Shown: positions 34,169-43,448, counted from the first letter of the stretch. The stretch is DNA of 64,000 bases from Pokkaliibacter sp. MBI-7 (GCF_029846635.1 NZ_JARVTG010000002.1:124001-188000); one strand, 5' to 3'. The notes: generated by a model from the letters alone, not told the origin. Program-made: numbers and translations.

Positions 34169-34669
34169 CTACAGGCGTAATTCCATTTCCTGCTCGTTGA
34201 CTGACATCCCCCAGCGTCTGCTGTGATGCTCGTCTGTCAGCCTGAATCCTGCCTTGTCATACAGCTGTCTGGCTCGTTGCAGGCCTTCAAATGTATGCAG
34301 AAAGATAGTTTGGTAGTGGTGCTGGCGACAGAAGGCCAGCGCCCGCTGCAACAGGGTCTTGCCAACACCGGTCCCGCGTAAGGGCTCATCCAGCATAAAC
34401 CAGCGCAGCTGTGCGCCACGCTTCTGCAGATGCAGACTGTCTACGGCAATACAGCCTGCCAGCTTGTCCTCGAACAGGGCGCAAAGCAGGCAATCCTGGC
34501 GGTCATCAAAACGTTCGGCAAAGGCAGCGATTTCCATCGCCAGTTGTGACTCGAAGTAGAGACCGAAATTCCACTCTGCAGCGTAGTACTCGGCATGCAT
34601 CGCCACCATGTTGCCAATCACGCCGGGAAAAAAGCCGGGTCGGATGTGTACTGTGTTGATGTCAGCCAT
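34169..34669 (-). CDS. GNAT-family acetyltransferase
   Basis: A 166-residue protein beginning MADINTVHIRPGFFPGVIGN (ATG 34669, AGGTG upstream). It has DKLAGCIAVDSLHL, RWFMLDEPLRGTGVGKTLLQ (acetyl-CoA loop R-G-T-G-V-G-K) and FLHTFEGLQRARQLYDKAGF, the usual order of GNAT motifs. The ending KAGFRLTDEHHSRRWG suits small GNATs that often accompany MarR regulators. Substrate unknown. The second GNAT gene lies 107 bp upstream on the same strand. Confidence 0.82.
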   Translation of the reverse strand: MADINTVHIRPGFFPGVIGNMVAMHAEYYAAEWNFGLYFESQLAMEIAAFAERFDDRQDCLLCALFEDKLAGCIAVDSLHLQKRGAQLRWFMLDEPLRGTGVGKTLLQRALAFCRQHHYQTIFLHTFEGLQRARQLYDKAGFRLTDEHHSRRWGMSVNEQEMELRL

Positions 34670-34775
34670 GTCCACACCTGTATTTGCCAATGCATTCTGT
34701 TGACTAGCGTTGTTGGGCACTGGCTTGCTGCATAGTGAACAGGTTCTGCACCTGCCAGCGCCCGCTGATGCCCAA

Positions 34776-35192
34776 TCAAGTATAGAGCTTGTGCATGAAG
34801 TAGCGCTGGTGGCCGGGAGGAAAGTTCTCTATCTGACCGACCACAGTGAAGCCAAGGCGGGCGTAGAACTCTCTTCCCTGAAACGACAGGGTGTCCACTT
34901 GTGCGGCGGTGCAGCCGCGTGCCCGTGCTTCCTGCTCTGCCGTTTCCATCAGTTGACGACCCAGGCCGCCGCGACGGTTGTCTGCCGCCACCCACACCAC
35001 TTCAACCAGAAAGTGACCATAAATGGTACGGCCACCGACGCCGCCGACCAGCTCCTCCCTGTCATTCCAGGCCAGCACGTTTAAGGGGCGGGCATCGTTA
35101 TAGCCCATGACCTCGGTGTTGTACTGGCGGACCAGGGTATAGAGCTGTTTGACGGCGTCTTCCTGAGGTGAATCAAAACACTGGATTTTCAT
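34776..35192 (-). CDS. GNAT-family acetyltransferase
   Basis: A 138-residue GNAT. Start ATG 35192 (MKIQCFDSP) has GGATG upstream and is preferred over an ATG at 35297. Motifs are ELVGGVGGRTIYGHFLVEVV, VAADNRRGGLGRQLMETAEQ (acetyl-CoA loop) and FYARLGFTVVGQIENFPPGH. The ending resembles small GNATs seen next to metabolic genes. It may be co-transcribed with the following GNAT gene; the acceptor cannot be inferred. Confidence 0.82.
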   Translation of the reverse strand: MKIQCFDSPQEDAVKQLYTLVRQYNTEVMGYNDARPLNVLAWNDREELVGGVGGRTIYGHFLVEVVWVAADNRRGGLGRQLMETAEQEARARGCTAAQVDTLSFQGREFYARLGFTVVGQIENFPPGHQRYFMHKLYT

Positions 35193-35451
35193 GGGTTTAC
35201 ATCCATTTAAGCAAACGATGGCAAGCGCTTTCGGTAAATCATCGGGTGGATGGAACTGTCGTATTCTGCAGTCAACACAAGGCAGGTCTGCAGCCAAGTT
35301 GTAAACGGCGCTGATAGTGCAGTGGTTGACACCATTGGCGGTATCGCGGCCAGACGTGCGGTCTATACTTTAGCCGTTGTTGATAAATCTTCCTGATATC
35401 GGCTGGGCTGATGATCAGGGCATAAGTTTCATTCCATATCAGGGCGCAGTC

Positions 35452-36252
35452 ATGGCATGCAGTTGTATAACGCACAGAATTGCTGCTGTTCTGATCTGGT
35501 TCCTGCTTGGTACGGGAACATTGCAGGCGGCGCCGCTGCTGATTGCAACCGATGAGTTACCACCCTATACCAGTCGCAATCAGGCCGACAGCTTTCTCAC
35601 CGATTTGTTGGCTGCGGTCGGTGAGCAAATGGGCGAACCATTGGTGATGACCTTCATGCCGTGGAAGCGGGCGGAGTCCTCTGTGGAAGACCAGAGCGTA
35701 TGGGCAGCAGTCCCTTATGTGCCCACTGAAGAACGTAAGAAGAAGTTCCTTTTCTCTGACCCCCTCTACAGCAAACAGACCAAATTCTTTTACTACAGTG
35801 CCAGCTGTAAACCCATCGATATCCAGTTCGAGGTGTTGAAGGACCTGCGCATCTTCCGTATCGGTGCAGTGCGGGGCTATTACTACGAGCAGATGTTTAA
35901 CGATGCCAAATTGTATGTGGAATACGTGAACGGCGAAGTGCAGAACTTCCATAAATTGCGCGAAGGGCGGATTGATCTTACACCTGCTCTGGAGGCTGTG
36001 GGCTGGTACCTGATCAGGAAAGAATTTGGTAAAGCACAGGCCAAGTGTTTCTTTACCCTGCAAATGCCGCTACAGACCGGCGCCAACTATCTGATGATGT
36101 CGCGTCACTGGCCTGACGCCGAGCAGGTGCTTGCCCGGTTCAACGAAGCACTGCGTGCGCTCAAGGCTAACGGTACTTATCAGCGTATTGCTGAACAGCA
36201 TGGCATTATCATGCCGTACATCGCCTTGCAGGACGGGCAGACCAGCCCCTGA
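35452..36252 (+). CDS. Periplasmic solute-binding protein, family 3 type
   Basis: A 266-residue exported protein: signal peptide IAAVLIWFLLGTGTLQAAP, then LLIATDELPPYTSR, FMPWKRAESSVEDQSVWAAV, RKKKFLFSDPLYSKQTKFFY and LRIFRIGAVRGYYYEQMF, the lay-out of amino-acid-type (SBP_bac_3) binding proteins. Stand-alone versions are frequent in marine gammaproteobacteria and may have roles outside ABC uptake. No permease or ATPase gene is adjacent. Start ATG 35452 is preferred over 35377 because it opens the signal peptide. Confidence 0.8.
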   Translation: MACSCITHRIAAVLIWFLLGTGTLQAAPLLIATDELPPYTSRNQADSFLTDLLAAVGEQMGEPLVMTFMPWKRAESSVEDQSVWAAVPYVPTEERKKKFLFSDPLYSKQTKFFYYSASCKPIDIQFEVLKDLRIFRIGAVRGYYYEQMFNDAKLYVEYVNGEVQNFHKLREGRIDLTPALEAVGWYLIRKEFGKAQAKCFFTLQMPLQTGANYLMMSRHWPDAEQVLARFNEALRALKANGTYQRIAEQHGIIMPYIALQDGQTSP

Positions 36253-36273
36253 AAGGCACGCGCCTGGCGCAAC

Positions 36274-36307
36274 CATGGCCTGCCCGCCAGAAAGCGAGCA
36301 GGCCATG
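36274..36307. terminator. Bidirectional hairpin between convergent genes
   Basis: A 10 bp perfect stem, CATGGCCTGC with GCAGGCCATG, lies between the stop of the binding-protein gene and the stop of the aldehyde dehydrogenase gene, in the right place to end both transcripts. Confidence 0.6.
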
Positions 36308-36323
36308 AACAGGGGCTAAAGGA

Positions 36324-37757
36324 TTAACGTCCGGCAGTGGTCACAAAGCGGGTATCGAGATACGACTCGATCGCTTCGCTGCCTCCTTCGGTGCCATAGC
36401 CTGAATCCTTCATGCCGCCGAAAGGTACTTCCGGCAAGGCGAAGCCGAGATGGTTAATGGTCAGCATGCCGCTTTCAATGTCATTCGTCAGTGCGGTAAT
36501 GGTGGCGTGGGAGCGCGTGTAGGCATAGGCCGCCAGACCGTAGGGCAGACGGTTGGCCTCGGCCATCGCTTCATCGTAATGGGTGAACGGATTGATCAGC
36601 GCTACCGGGCCAAAGGGTTCGTCTGTCATGGCACGGGCGGTCATTGGTACGTCGCTCAGCACGGTGGGCTCGAAGAAGAATCCGGCTCCGTCAATACGCT
36701 TGCCACCGGTTCTGACGGTGGCTCCTTTCTCTACGGCGTCGTTAACAAAGCGCTCGATGGATTCCAGGCCACGCTTGTGTGCCATCGGGCCCATGGTGAC
36801 GCCTTCGTCCAGACCATTACCTACTTTCAGCTTCTGTACTTCCGCAACAAATTTCTCAATGAATTGCTCATAAACGTCTGCATGCACCAGAAAGCGGGTA
36901 GGGGAGATACACACCTGTCCGGAGTTACGGAATTTGGCACCAGCCAGATCGCGGGCTGCTGCATCCAGATCGGCATCGGCAAAGACCAGCACGGGGGCGT
37001 GGCCACCCAGCTCCATGGTAGCCTTTTTCATGTGCTGACCCGCCAGTGCTGCCAGATGCTTGCCTACTGGGGTAGAACCGGTAAAGGAGATCTTGCGAAT
37101 CACCGGATGGGGGATCAGGTATTCGGAAATTTCTGCGGGTACGCCATACACCAGGTTGATTACACCCGCAGGGAGACCTGCATCAGCAAAGGCACGAATC
37201 AGTTCGGCAGGTGACGCGGGGGTATCTTCCGGGCCTTTGACAATAAACGAACAACCTGCCGCCAGTGCTGCAGACAGCTTGCGTACCACCTGATTGATAG
37301 GGAAGTTCCAGGGGGTGAATGCGGCTACCGGGCCAACAGGCTTTTTGAAGGTCAGCTGCTGGACGTCAGGCTGACGCGAAGGAATCACCTGACCGTAAGT
37401 GCGGCGTGCTTCTTCGGCAAACCAGTCAATGGTATCAGCAGCACCCAGTACTTCGGCTTTGGATTGGGCCAGCGGTTTGCCCTGTTCCAGTGTCATCAGC
37501 TGGGCAATGTGATCAGCACGCTCGCGCAGCAGGTCCGCCGCTTTGCGCATGATCTTGCTGCGCTGTACCGGCGAGCTGTCTTTCCAGCCATCGAAACCGC
37601 TTTGTGCAGCGGCCAGTGCCTTGTCCAGATCGGCTTTCTCGGCGTGAGCAATATGGCCGATCACTTCTTCAGTGGCAGGGTTGATGACCGCAATGGTCTT
37701 GCCGCTCTGGGCATCTTGCCATTCACCGTTGATAAACAGCTGTACGTTGGGATACAT
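36324..37757 (-). CDS. Succinate-semialdehyde dehydrogenase-type aldehyde dehydrogenase
   Basis: A 477-residue NAD(P)-dependent aldehyde dehydrogenase. It has FINGEWQDAQSG, LMTLEQGKPLAQSKAEV (typical of GabD-like enzymes), FTPWNFPINQVVRKLSAALA, FTGSTPVGKHL, the glutamate in MELGGHAPVLVF, the catalytic cysteine in NSGQVCISPTRFLV, and PFGGMKDSGYG near the end. The best guess is succinate-semialdehyde dehydrogenase, but related semialdehydes are possible. GGAG precedes the ATG. Not in an operon with an aminotransferase, so no GABA pathway is evident. Confidence 0.85.
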   Translation of the reverse strand: MYPNVQLFINGEWQDAQSGKTIAVINPATEEVIGHIAHAEKADLDKALAAAQSGFDGWKDSSPVQRSKIMRKAADLLRERADHIAQLMTLEQGKPLAQSKAEVLGAADTIDWFAEEARRTYGQVIPSRQPDVQQLTFKKPVGPVAAFTPWNFPINQVVRKLSAALAAGCSFIVKGPEDTPASPAELIRAFADAGLPAGVINLVYGVPAEISEYLIPHPVIRKISFTGSTPVGKHLAALAGQHMKKATMELGGHAPVLVFADADLDAAARDLAGAKFRNSGQVCISPTRFLVHADVYEQFIEKFVAEVQKLKVGNGLDEGVTMGPMAHKRGLESIERFVNDAVEKGATVRTGGKRIDGAGFFFEPTVLSDVPMTARAMTDEPFGPVALINPFTHYDEAMAEANRLPYGLAAYAYTRSHATITALTNDIESGMLTINHLGFALPEVPFGGMKDSGYGTEGGSEAIESYLDTRFVTTAGR

Positions 37758-38020
37758 GTGTGGCTCCGTTAAGTAGTCCGATGTGACAAGTAGGCAAGAT
37801 CTGCGCCTTGCTGGGTTCTAACATACGGGTTAAGCATGTCAAAGCCGGACAGTCGTTATGGGGGTAGCCACGTCTGATTCATAGAGGCAGCGGCGATGAA
37901 TCAGACTGTTGCGATAACTGCGGTTAGTTCATAGATGAGACAGCGGACAGGTCCGGCCCTTGTACTGCATTGAATAAGGCTCATAAACAGAAAGAGTGTG
38001 TTGGATTTTGCTGTCCTGGC

Positions 38021-38048
38021 TTGACTCAGGTCGTCAGCTGGGTAGTAT
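38021..38048 (+). promoter_or_regulatory. Candidate sigma-70 promoter of hpd
   Basis: TTGACT (38021-38026) and TAGTAT (38043-38048) with a 16-base spacer lie immediately upstream of the operator pair, so a bound repressor would block the transcription start. Confidence 0.5.
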
Positions 38049-38058
38049 GGCTTTCAAA

Positions 38059-38096
38059 TTGCGTAATTAAATTTCTATATGCGTAATTTATTACGT
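38059..38096. promoter_or_regulatory. IclR-type operators before hpd
   Basis: TTGCGTAATTAAATT (38059-38073) is identical over 15 bases to part of the perfect palindrome before hmgA. A second, dyad-like site TGCGTAATTTATTACGT follows at 38080-38096. The shared GCGTAATT half-site argues that one regulator binds both promoters; the neighbouring IclR gene is the natural candidate. Confidence 0.75.
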
Positions 38097-38411
38097 GGCC
38101 GACATGGCTGCCAATCATCAAACAGTGCTATCAGGTATCAAGACTATGCAGCACTACGGATTCCAGCTTCTGATCGGTGACTACCTTGCCCGCAGTGTGC
38201 GTGGCATTGTCTGTGCGCCTCCCTCTTTCTGCTCCTGACACCGGGCGTACCGCGGCCCTTTCCGGGGGCGCTGTTTATGAGCATTCAACCGGTGTCTTTA
38301 TCCTCCAGGCAACCGATGCAGCCGTGATGCATCTTCGCACTGCCAGCTTCAGCGCATACTGATGCAAATCTGCGAGCAGTGCTTCCATACAAGAATAACG
38401 AGGAACAGAAC

Positions 38412-39494
38412 ATGTCTGATTTATTTGAAAACCCCATGGGGCTGATGGGTTTCGAGTTTATTGAGCTGGCTTCGCCCACGCCCGGCGTGCTTGAGCCTGT
38501 GCTGGCCATGATGGGTTTTACTAAGGTAGCGGTGCATCGCTCCAAAGCGGTGGAGCTTTATCGCCAGGGTGATATCAATCTGGTCGTCAACAGTGAGCCT
38601 AAGAGCAACGCCGCTTACTTTGCCTCAGAACATGGCCCATCGGTCTGCGGTATGGCTTTCCGGGTGCGGGACTCCCATCACGCCTATGCCAAAGCGCTGG
38701 AACTGGGCGCGCAGCCAGTGGAGGTACCGACCGGCCCCATGGAACTGCGTCTGCCTGCAATCAAGGGCATCGGTGGCGCTCCTCTGTACCTGATTGACCG
38801 ATTCGGTGATGGTTCATCCATCTACGATATCGATTTCAACTATATCGAGGGTGTGGACCGTCATCCGCAAGGTGCGGGTCTGAAACTGATCGATCACCTT
38901 ACTCACAACGTCTACCGTGGTCGTATGGCCTACTGGGCCGGGTTCTACGAGAAGCTGTTCAACTTCCGTGAGATTCGCTATTTCGATATCAAAGGCGAAT
39001 ACACCGGCCTTACCTCGAAGGCGATGACGGCACCCGATGGCATGATTCGTATTCCACTTAACGAGGAGTCATCCAGAGGTGCGGGGCAGATTGAAGAGTT
39101 CCTGATGCAGTTCAACGGTGAAGGTATCCAGCATGTGGCTTTCCTTACCGACAACCTGCTGCACACCTGGGACAAACTGAAAGACCTGGGTATGCGGTTT
39201 ATGACGCCTCCACCCAATACCTACTATGAGATGCTGGAAGAGCGCCTGCCGGGTCACGGTGAGCCAACCGATGAGCTGAAGGCCCGAGGTATTTTGCTGG
39301 ATGGCTCATCTGAGCCGGGTGATCGCCGATTGCTGCTGCAGATATTCTCAGAAACCCTGCTGGGGCCGGTTTTCTTCGAGTTTATCGAGCGCAAGGGTGA
39401 CAGTGGCTTCGGCGAAGGTAACTTCAAGGCGCTGTTTGAATCGATTGAGCGTGATCAGATTCGCCGTGGTGTGTTGGATGCAGAGTCAGCCTGA
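38412..39494 (+). CDS. hpd: 4-Hydroxyphenylpyruvate dioxygenase
   Basis: A 360-residue enzyme that converts 4-hydroxyphenylpyruvate to homogentisate with O2 and Fe(II), the entry step to the homogentisate route. The vicinal oxygen chelate fold is intact, with metal ligands His162 (LIDHLTHNV), His241 (GIQHVAFLTDN) and Glu323 (FFEFIERKG). Also visible are FEFIELASPTPGVLEP at the start and DGSSEPGDRRLLLQIFSET near the end. Length fits bacterial HPPDs. Start ATG 38412 follows CGAGGAACAGAAC. It is transcribed divergently from nothing close and convergently with the IclR gene, and carries the same operator type as hmgA. Confidence 0.95.
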   Translation: MSDLFENPMGLMGFEFIELASPTPGVLEPVLAMMGFTKVAVHRSKAVELYRQGDINLVVNSEPKSNAAYFASEHGPSVCGMAFRVRDSHHAYAKALELGAQPVEVPTGPMELRLPAIKGIGGAPLYLIDRFGDGSSIYDIDFNYIEGVDRHPQGAGLKLIDHLTHNVYRGRMAYWAGFYEKLFNFREIRYFDIKGEYTGLTSKAMTAPDGMIRIPLNEESSRGAGQIEEFLMQFNGEGIQHVAFLTDNLLHTWDKLKDLGMRFMTPPPNTYYEMLEERLPGHGEPTDELKARGILLDGSSEPGDRRLLLQIFSETLLGPVFFEFIERKGDSGFGEGNFKALFESIERDQIRRGVLDAESA

Positions 39495-39567
39495 TCGCCG
39501 ATGACGTAAAGTGCCGCCAGGATCTATGGCGGCACTTCAGACCGTGAAGACGCTGTTTGAAACGCTA

Positions 39568-40416
39568 TCAGCCCGTGATACGCAAACCGCCCATACGCTG
39601 ACTTATCTCCCGGGCACTGGCAGTGATGGCCTGTGCAGCGGCGCCTGCGGGATCAGCATTGAAGCCTGTAGCCGAGCCCACCATGGTAATCACCCCACAC
39701 AACTCGCCACCTGCCTTGAACAGAGGGGCAGACAGGGCATTCACTCCCGGTAGTAACAGCCCATGAATAGCATGCAGACCTTGTGCGCGGATGGCGGCTG
39801 CCTGCTGCTCCAGATCGGCCGCAGGTAAATGAGGATAGGCAGAGACTTCCTCGTCCCGCAGCGCGCGGGTTTCTCTTTCTGGCATGAAGGCCTGAAAGAC
39901 CAGACCAGTAGATGATGTGAGTAGCGGCAATACAGAGCCTACCTGAGTGACCAGCGTTACAGCACGTACTGCTTGCTCTACATGCACCACTGTCGGGCCT
40001 TTATTACCCCAGACGGCCAGAAAGCAGGTTTCATTGAGCGCATCACGCAAGGCAGCCAGTTGTGGTGTGGCGACCTTGACCACGTCCAGTCTGCCCAGGG
40101 CTGCAAGTCCGACAAAGAGTGCTTCACGACCCAGAGCGTAATGGTTAGTCGTGCTGTCCTGCTCGGCAAAACCGCTGGCAATCAGGGCCTGCAGATAGCG
40201 ATGTACCTTGCTGGCGGGCATGGCCAGATGTTCTGCAAGACGGGTAAGGGAAGTGGCTGGGGCCAGTTCGGCCAGACCTTTGAGAATGTCAGTACCGACT
40301 TCAGCGGATTGCACTTTCTTGCGCCGTGGCGCGTTGTCTTCGCTGGAAAATTCCTGCAGAGACAGATCATCGTCTTGCCGGGTTGATGTATTGCTGCTGC
40401 GTGTTGCTCTGGCCAT
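39568..40416 (-). CDS. IclR-family regulator of homogentisate genes
   Basis: A 282-residue regulator. After a 45-residue polar tail, LTRLAEHLAMPASKVHRYLQ is the winged-helix recognition region, followed by the IclR ligand domain (VVKVATPQLAALRDALNETC, SSTGLVFQAFMPE, GLHAIHGLLLPGVNALSAPL). It sits between hpd and hmgA, divergent from hmgA, and the two target promoters share palindromes of GCGTAATT type. By analogy with the IclR protein HmgR of pseudomonads it should repress until homogentisate is present; that is inference. Confidence 0.9.
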   Translation of the reverse strand: MARATRSSNTSTRQDDDLSLQEFSSEDNAPRRKKVQSAEVGTDILKGLAELAPATSLTRLAEHLAMPASKVHRYLQALIASGFAEQDSTTNHYALGREALFVGLAALGRLDVVKVATPQLAALRDALNETCFLAVWGNKGPTVVHVEQAVRAVTLVTQVGSVLPLLTSSTGLVFQAFMPERETRALRDEEVSAYPHLPAADLEQQAAAIRAQGLHAIHGLLLPGVNALSAPLFKAGGELCGVITMVGSATGFNADPAGAAAQAITASAREISQRMGGLRITG

Positions 40417-40740
40417 GTGTACTCATCGGTCGGTGGGGAATCTGTTGCAAGATTCGGCTAAAAACCTGCTGCTGGGCACCTTACGTCAACCTCCCGGTGC
40501 GGCTGACGAGGGCTTGTGCTCCGTCTGGCCATCACTGGCAGAGGGTTAACAGGTTTTTAACCATGAATCGTTTGCTGTTATAGCTTGACGCTGTTGAATA
40601 TTCAAATTACCTTTTGCGTAATTAAATTACGCAAAAGTGAAATGCGTTATTGGCACTGCGGTCAGTAGCCTGCCGATTCAGGCGTTACTGACCGTGCCAC
40701 CGAACCAGACGATGACTGAACATCAATAAGGAGACGGGTT
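40417..40740. other. Divergent promoter region of the IclR gene and hmgA
   Basis: 324 bp with no gene. A -35-like TTGACG at 40585-40590 precedes the operator at 40612-40636, mirroring the order before hpd. AAGGAGACGGGTT lies before the hmgA ATG. Confidence 0.5.
40612..40636. promoter_or_regulatory. IclR-type operator before hmgA, perfect palindrome
   Basis: A 25 bp perfect palindrome with arms TTTTGCGTAATT and AATTACGCAAAA around a single central A. It lies 105 bp upstream of hmgA and about 195 bp from the IclR start, and shares 15 bases with the site before hpd. Confidence 0.88.
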
Positions 40741-42024
40741 ATGCACGGTGCAGAGCGTCACTATCAATCGGGTTGGGGTAACGAGTTCAGCAGTGAAGCA
40801 CTGCCCGGTGCCTTGCCTCAGGGGCAGAACTCGCCACAGAAAGTACCTTATGGTCTGTATGCGGAACTGCTGTCAGGTACGGCTTTCACTGTGCCGCGTG
40901 CGGAGGCCCGTCGTACCTGGCTTTATCGTATTCGTCCGTCGGCAGCACATCCGCGTTTCTGCAGACTGGAACGTCAGCTGAATGGTGCTGAACTGGGTGC
41001 TGTTACACCGAATCGTCTGCGCTGGAATCCTTTGCCCTTACCACAGGGCAAGACAGACTTTATCGATGGTATGCAGCGTATTGCGGCCACTGCCAGTGCC
41101 GATCAGGCCGCGGGGATCAGCATCTATCGCTATGCGGCTAACGTTTCGATGGAGCGGGTGTTCTTCAATGCCGATGGTGAGCTGCTGATTGTCCCTGAGT
41201 CTGGTCGCCTGAGTCTGGCAACCGAAATGGGTGTGCTGGATATAGCACCGCTGGAAATTGCAGTGATCCCACGTGGAGTGAAGTTTCGGGTTAGCCTGCT
41301 GGATGACAACGCGCGTGGGTATATCTGTGAAAATCATGGTGTTGCATTGCGCCTGCCGGACCTTGGGCCAATTGGCAGTAACGGTCTGGCCAATCCCCGC
41401 GACTTCCTGACGCCGGTAGCGGCTTTTGAGGATCGCTCCGAGCCCACCGAACTGGTGCAGAAATTCCTGGGTGAGTTGTGGGCAGCAGAGCTTGATCATT
41501 CACCGCTGGATGTCGTGGCCTGGCACGGGAATAACGTGCCCTACAAGTATGACCTGCGTCGTTTCAATACCATCGGCACGGTCAGTTATGACCACCCCGA
41601 TCCATCGATCTTTACTGTGCTGACGTCGCCCAGCGGGATACCCGGTCAGGCCAATGTCGACTTTGTTATTTTCCCACCGCGCTGGATGGTAGCGGAGAAC
41701 ACCTTCCGTCCCCCATGGTTCCATCGCAACCTGATGAACGAGTTCATGGGGCTGATTCAGGGCGCGTATGATGCCAAGGCGGAAGGTTTCCTGCCCGGTG
41801 GCGCATCACTGCACAACTGCATGAGTGCGCATGGACCTGACAATGCCACAACCGCACAGGCCATAGCCGCCGAACTGAAACCCCACAAGATTGATAGCAC
41901 TATGGCCTTTATGTTCGAGAGCTGCGTGGTATTGCGTCCTACACAGCAGGCTCTGGACGGGGAGGATCTGCAGACAGACTACGATAGTTGCTGGGCAGGC
42001 ATGAGTAAAACGTTTACGGGCTGA
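40741..42024 (+). CDS. hmgA: Homogentisate 1,2-dioxygenase
   Basis: A 427-residue Fe(II) dioxygenase that opens the homogentisate ring to maleylacetoacetate. It starts with YQSGWGNEFSSEALPGALP, the family's conserved opening, and carries the iron ligands His328 and Glu334 (FHRNLMNEFMG) and His364 (SAHGPD), with the same spacing as in the P. putida enzyme. CYT-side residues are otherwise normal and length fits. AAGGAGACGGGTT precedes the ATG. fahA follows after 95 bp and is probably co-transcribed. Confidence 0.96.
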   Translation: MHGAERHYQSGWGNEFSSEALPGALPQGQNSPQKVPYGLYAELLSGTAFTVPRAEARRTWLYRIRPSAAHPRFCRLERQLNGAELGAVTPNRLRWNPLPLPQGKTDFIDGMQRIAATASADQAAGISIYRYAANVSMERVFFNADGELLIVPESGRLSLATEMGVLDIAPLEIAVIPRGVKFRVSLLDDNARGYICENHGVALRLPDLGPIGSNGLANPRDFLTPVAAFEDRSEPTELVQKFLGELWAAELDHSPLDVVAWHGNNVPYKYDLRRFNTIGTVSYDHPDPSIFTVLTSPSGIPGQANVDFVIFPPRWMVAENTFRPPWFHRNLMNEFMGLIQGAYDAKAEGFLPGGASLHNCMSAHGPDNATTAQAIAAELKPHKIDSTMAFMFESCVVLRPTQQALDGEDLQTDYDSCWAGMSKTFTG

Positions 42025-42119
42025 GCAGCCGTCAACTGGCCAGGTAGTGCGGTCTTTCAAAGCATAAAGCGAGGGCGGGCAGGTAAGGCGCTTTCCCTCC
42101 GACAACAAGAGGAATTCTC

Positions 42120-43448
42120 ATGACACAGAGTCTAACGTCGCATCAGCCGGTACGAAGCTGGTTAAGCAGTGCTAATGATCACCCCGATTTTCCCCTTTTG
42201 AACCTGCCGCTTGGCGTGTTTCGCGTCGCCGGAGAGTCTCCACGTGGTGGCGTGGCTATCGGTGACAGTGTCCTCGATCTGCGCGCGGCGCTGGATGCCG
42301 GATTATTTGTTGAAGTGGAGCAAGGGCAGGCTGCTGAGGCTGCCGCATTGGCAGCAGACAGTCAGCTGAACGCATTCTTTGCACTCGGAAAGCATGCGCG
42401 CGTACAGTTTCGGCAGGCGCTGGTGACATTGTTGCAGGAGGGTAGTGACTATCAGGCCCGGATGGAGTCTTTGGGTGACGCGTTGCTGCATCCGATGAGC
42501 CTCTGCGAGATGCTGCTGCCAGCGCGCATCGGTGATTACACTGACTTTTATGTCGGCATTAACCACGCGATGAATGTCGGCAAGCTCTTTCGTCCTGATA
42601 ATCCTCTGCTGCCCAACTATAAGCATGTCCCTATTGGTTATCACGGACGCGCCTCGACCATTGGTGTATCGGGGGCTGCATTCCACCGTCCCAACGGGCA
42701 AACCCTGCCGGCCGGGCAAACTGTACCGGTATTTGGCCCCAGCAAAAGACTGGATTTCGAGCTGGAACTGGGTATCTGGATTGGCAGCGGTAATCAAGCC
42801 GGTCAGGCCATCCCTATCAGTGAGGCCGCTGATCATATCGGCGGCTTCTGTCTGCTGAATGACTGGTCAGCACGAGATGTGCAGGCCTGGGAATATCAAC
42901 CTCTGGGGCCTTTCCTGTCGAAGAGTTTTGCTACCACGGTATCGCCCTGGATTATCAGCCCTGAAGCTCTTGCACCTTTCCGTAAGGCTCAGCCGAGCCG
43001 GCCAGAGGGAGATCCTCAGCCGCTTGATTACCTGCTTGATCACAAGGATCAGGCTGAAGGCGCCTATGACATTGAACTGGAAGTATTGCTGCTGACGGAA
43101 AAAATGGCAGCGGACGGCATGGAACCAGAAGTCATTTGCCGCAGTAATACTCTGAATATGTACTGGACGGTGGCGCAGATGGTCGCTCATCACAGTGTGA
43201 ACGGCTGCCAGTTGCAGTCCGGTGATCTGTTTGGATCAGGGACGCTGTCTGGAAAAGAAGAGGGAGAGTTCGGATCATTACTGGAGCTGACCCACGGCGG
43301 CAAGGATGCCCTCCAGCTGGTAAATGGCGAGCGTCGTACTTTCCTCGAGGATGGCGATGTTATTGTCCTGCGTGCCCGTTGTCATGCTGAAGGCGTGGGG
43401 TCTATTGGTTTTGGCGAGTGTCGGGGGAAAGTACTGCCTGCTCTCTGA
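42120..43448 (+). CDS. fahA: Fumarylacetoacetase
   Basis: A 442-residue hydrolase that splits fumarylacetoacetate to fumarate and acetoacetate, the last step of the route. Conserved blocks include FPLLNLPLGVF at the start, IGDYTDFYVGINHAMNVGKL (metal and catalytic region), KHVPIGYHGRAS, FELELGIWIGSGN, LLNDWSARDVQAWEYQPLGP and QSGDLFGSGTLSG. AGAGGAATTCTC precedes the ATG. The maleylacetoacetate isomerase gene, commonly next in this operon, is absent; an unrelated carbonic anhydrase gene follows. Confidence 0.95.
   Translation: MTQSLTSHQPVRSWLSSANDHPDFPLLNLPLGVFRVAGESPRGGVAIGDSVLDLRAALDAGLFVEVEQGQAAEAAALAADSQLNAFFALGKHARVQFRQALVTLLQEGSDYQARMESLGDALLHPMSLCEMLLPARIGDYTDFYVGINHAMNVGKLFRPDNPLLPNYKHVPIGYHGRASTIGVSGAAFHRPNGQTLPAGQTVPVFGPSKRLDFELELGIWIGSGNQAGQAIPISEAADHIGGFCLLNDWSARDVQAWEYQPLGPFLSKSFATTVSPWIISPEALAPFRKAQPSRPEGDPQPLDYLLDHKDQAEGAYDIELEVLLLTEKMAADGMEPEVICRSNTLNMYWTVAQMVAHHSVNGCQLQSGDLFGSGTLSGKEEGEFGSLLELTHGGKDALQLVNGERRTFLEDGDVIVLRARCHAEGVGSIGFGECRGKVLPAL

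Larger units (their letters stand above)
37758..38411. other. Long regulatory gap upstream of hpd
   Basis: 654 bp between the divergent aldehyde dehydrogenase and hpd genes. It holds a promoter (38021-38048) and IclR-type operators (38059-38096). The 315 bp between operators and hpd contain no convincing gene; a 61-codon frame at 38177-38362 has no ribosome site. The long untranslated leader of hpd is notable. Confidence 0.45.

Noticed and set aside
36450..37214. A 254-codon plus-strand frame inside the aldehyde dehydrogenase gene
   Set aside because: The opposite strand encodes a full aldehyde dehydrogenase with catalytic Cys and Glu; the shadow has no family features.
38177..38362. A 61-codon frame upstream of hpd
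   Set aside because: No ribosome site and no conserved features; it lies in the leader of hpd.
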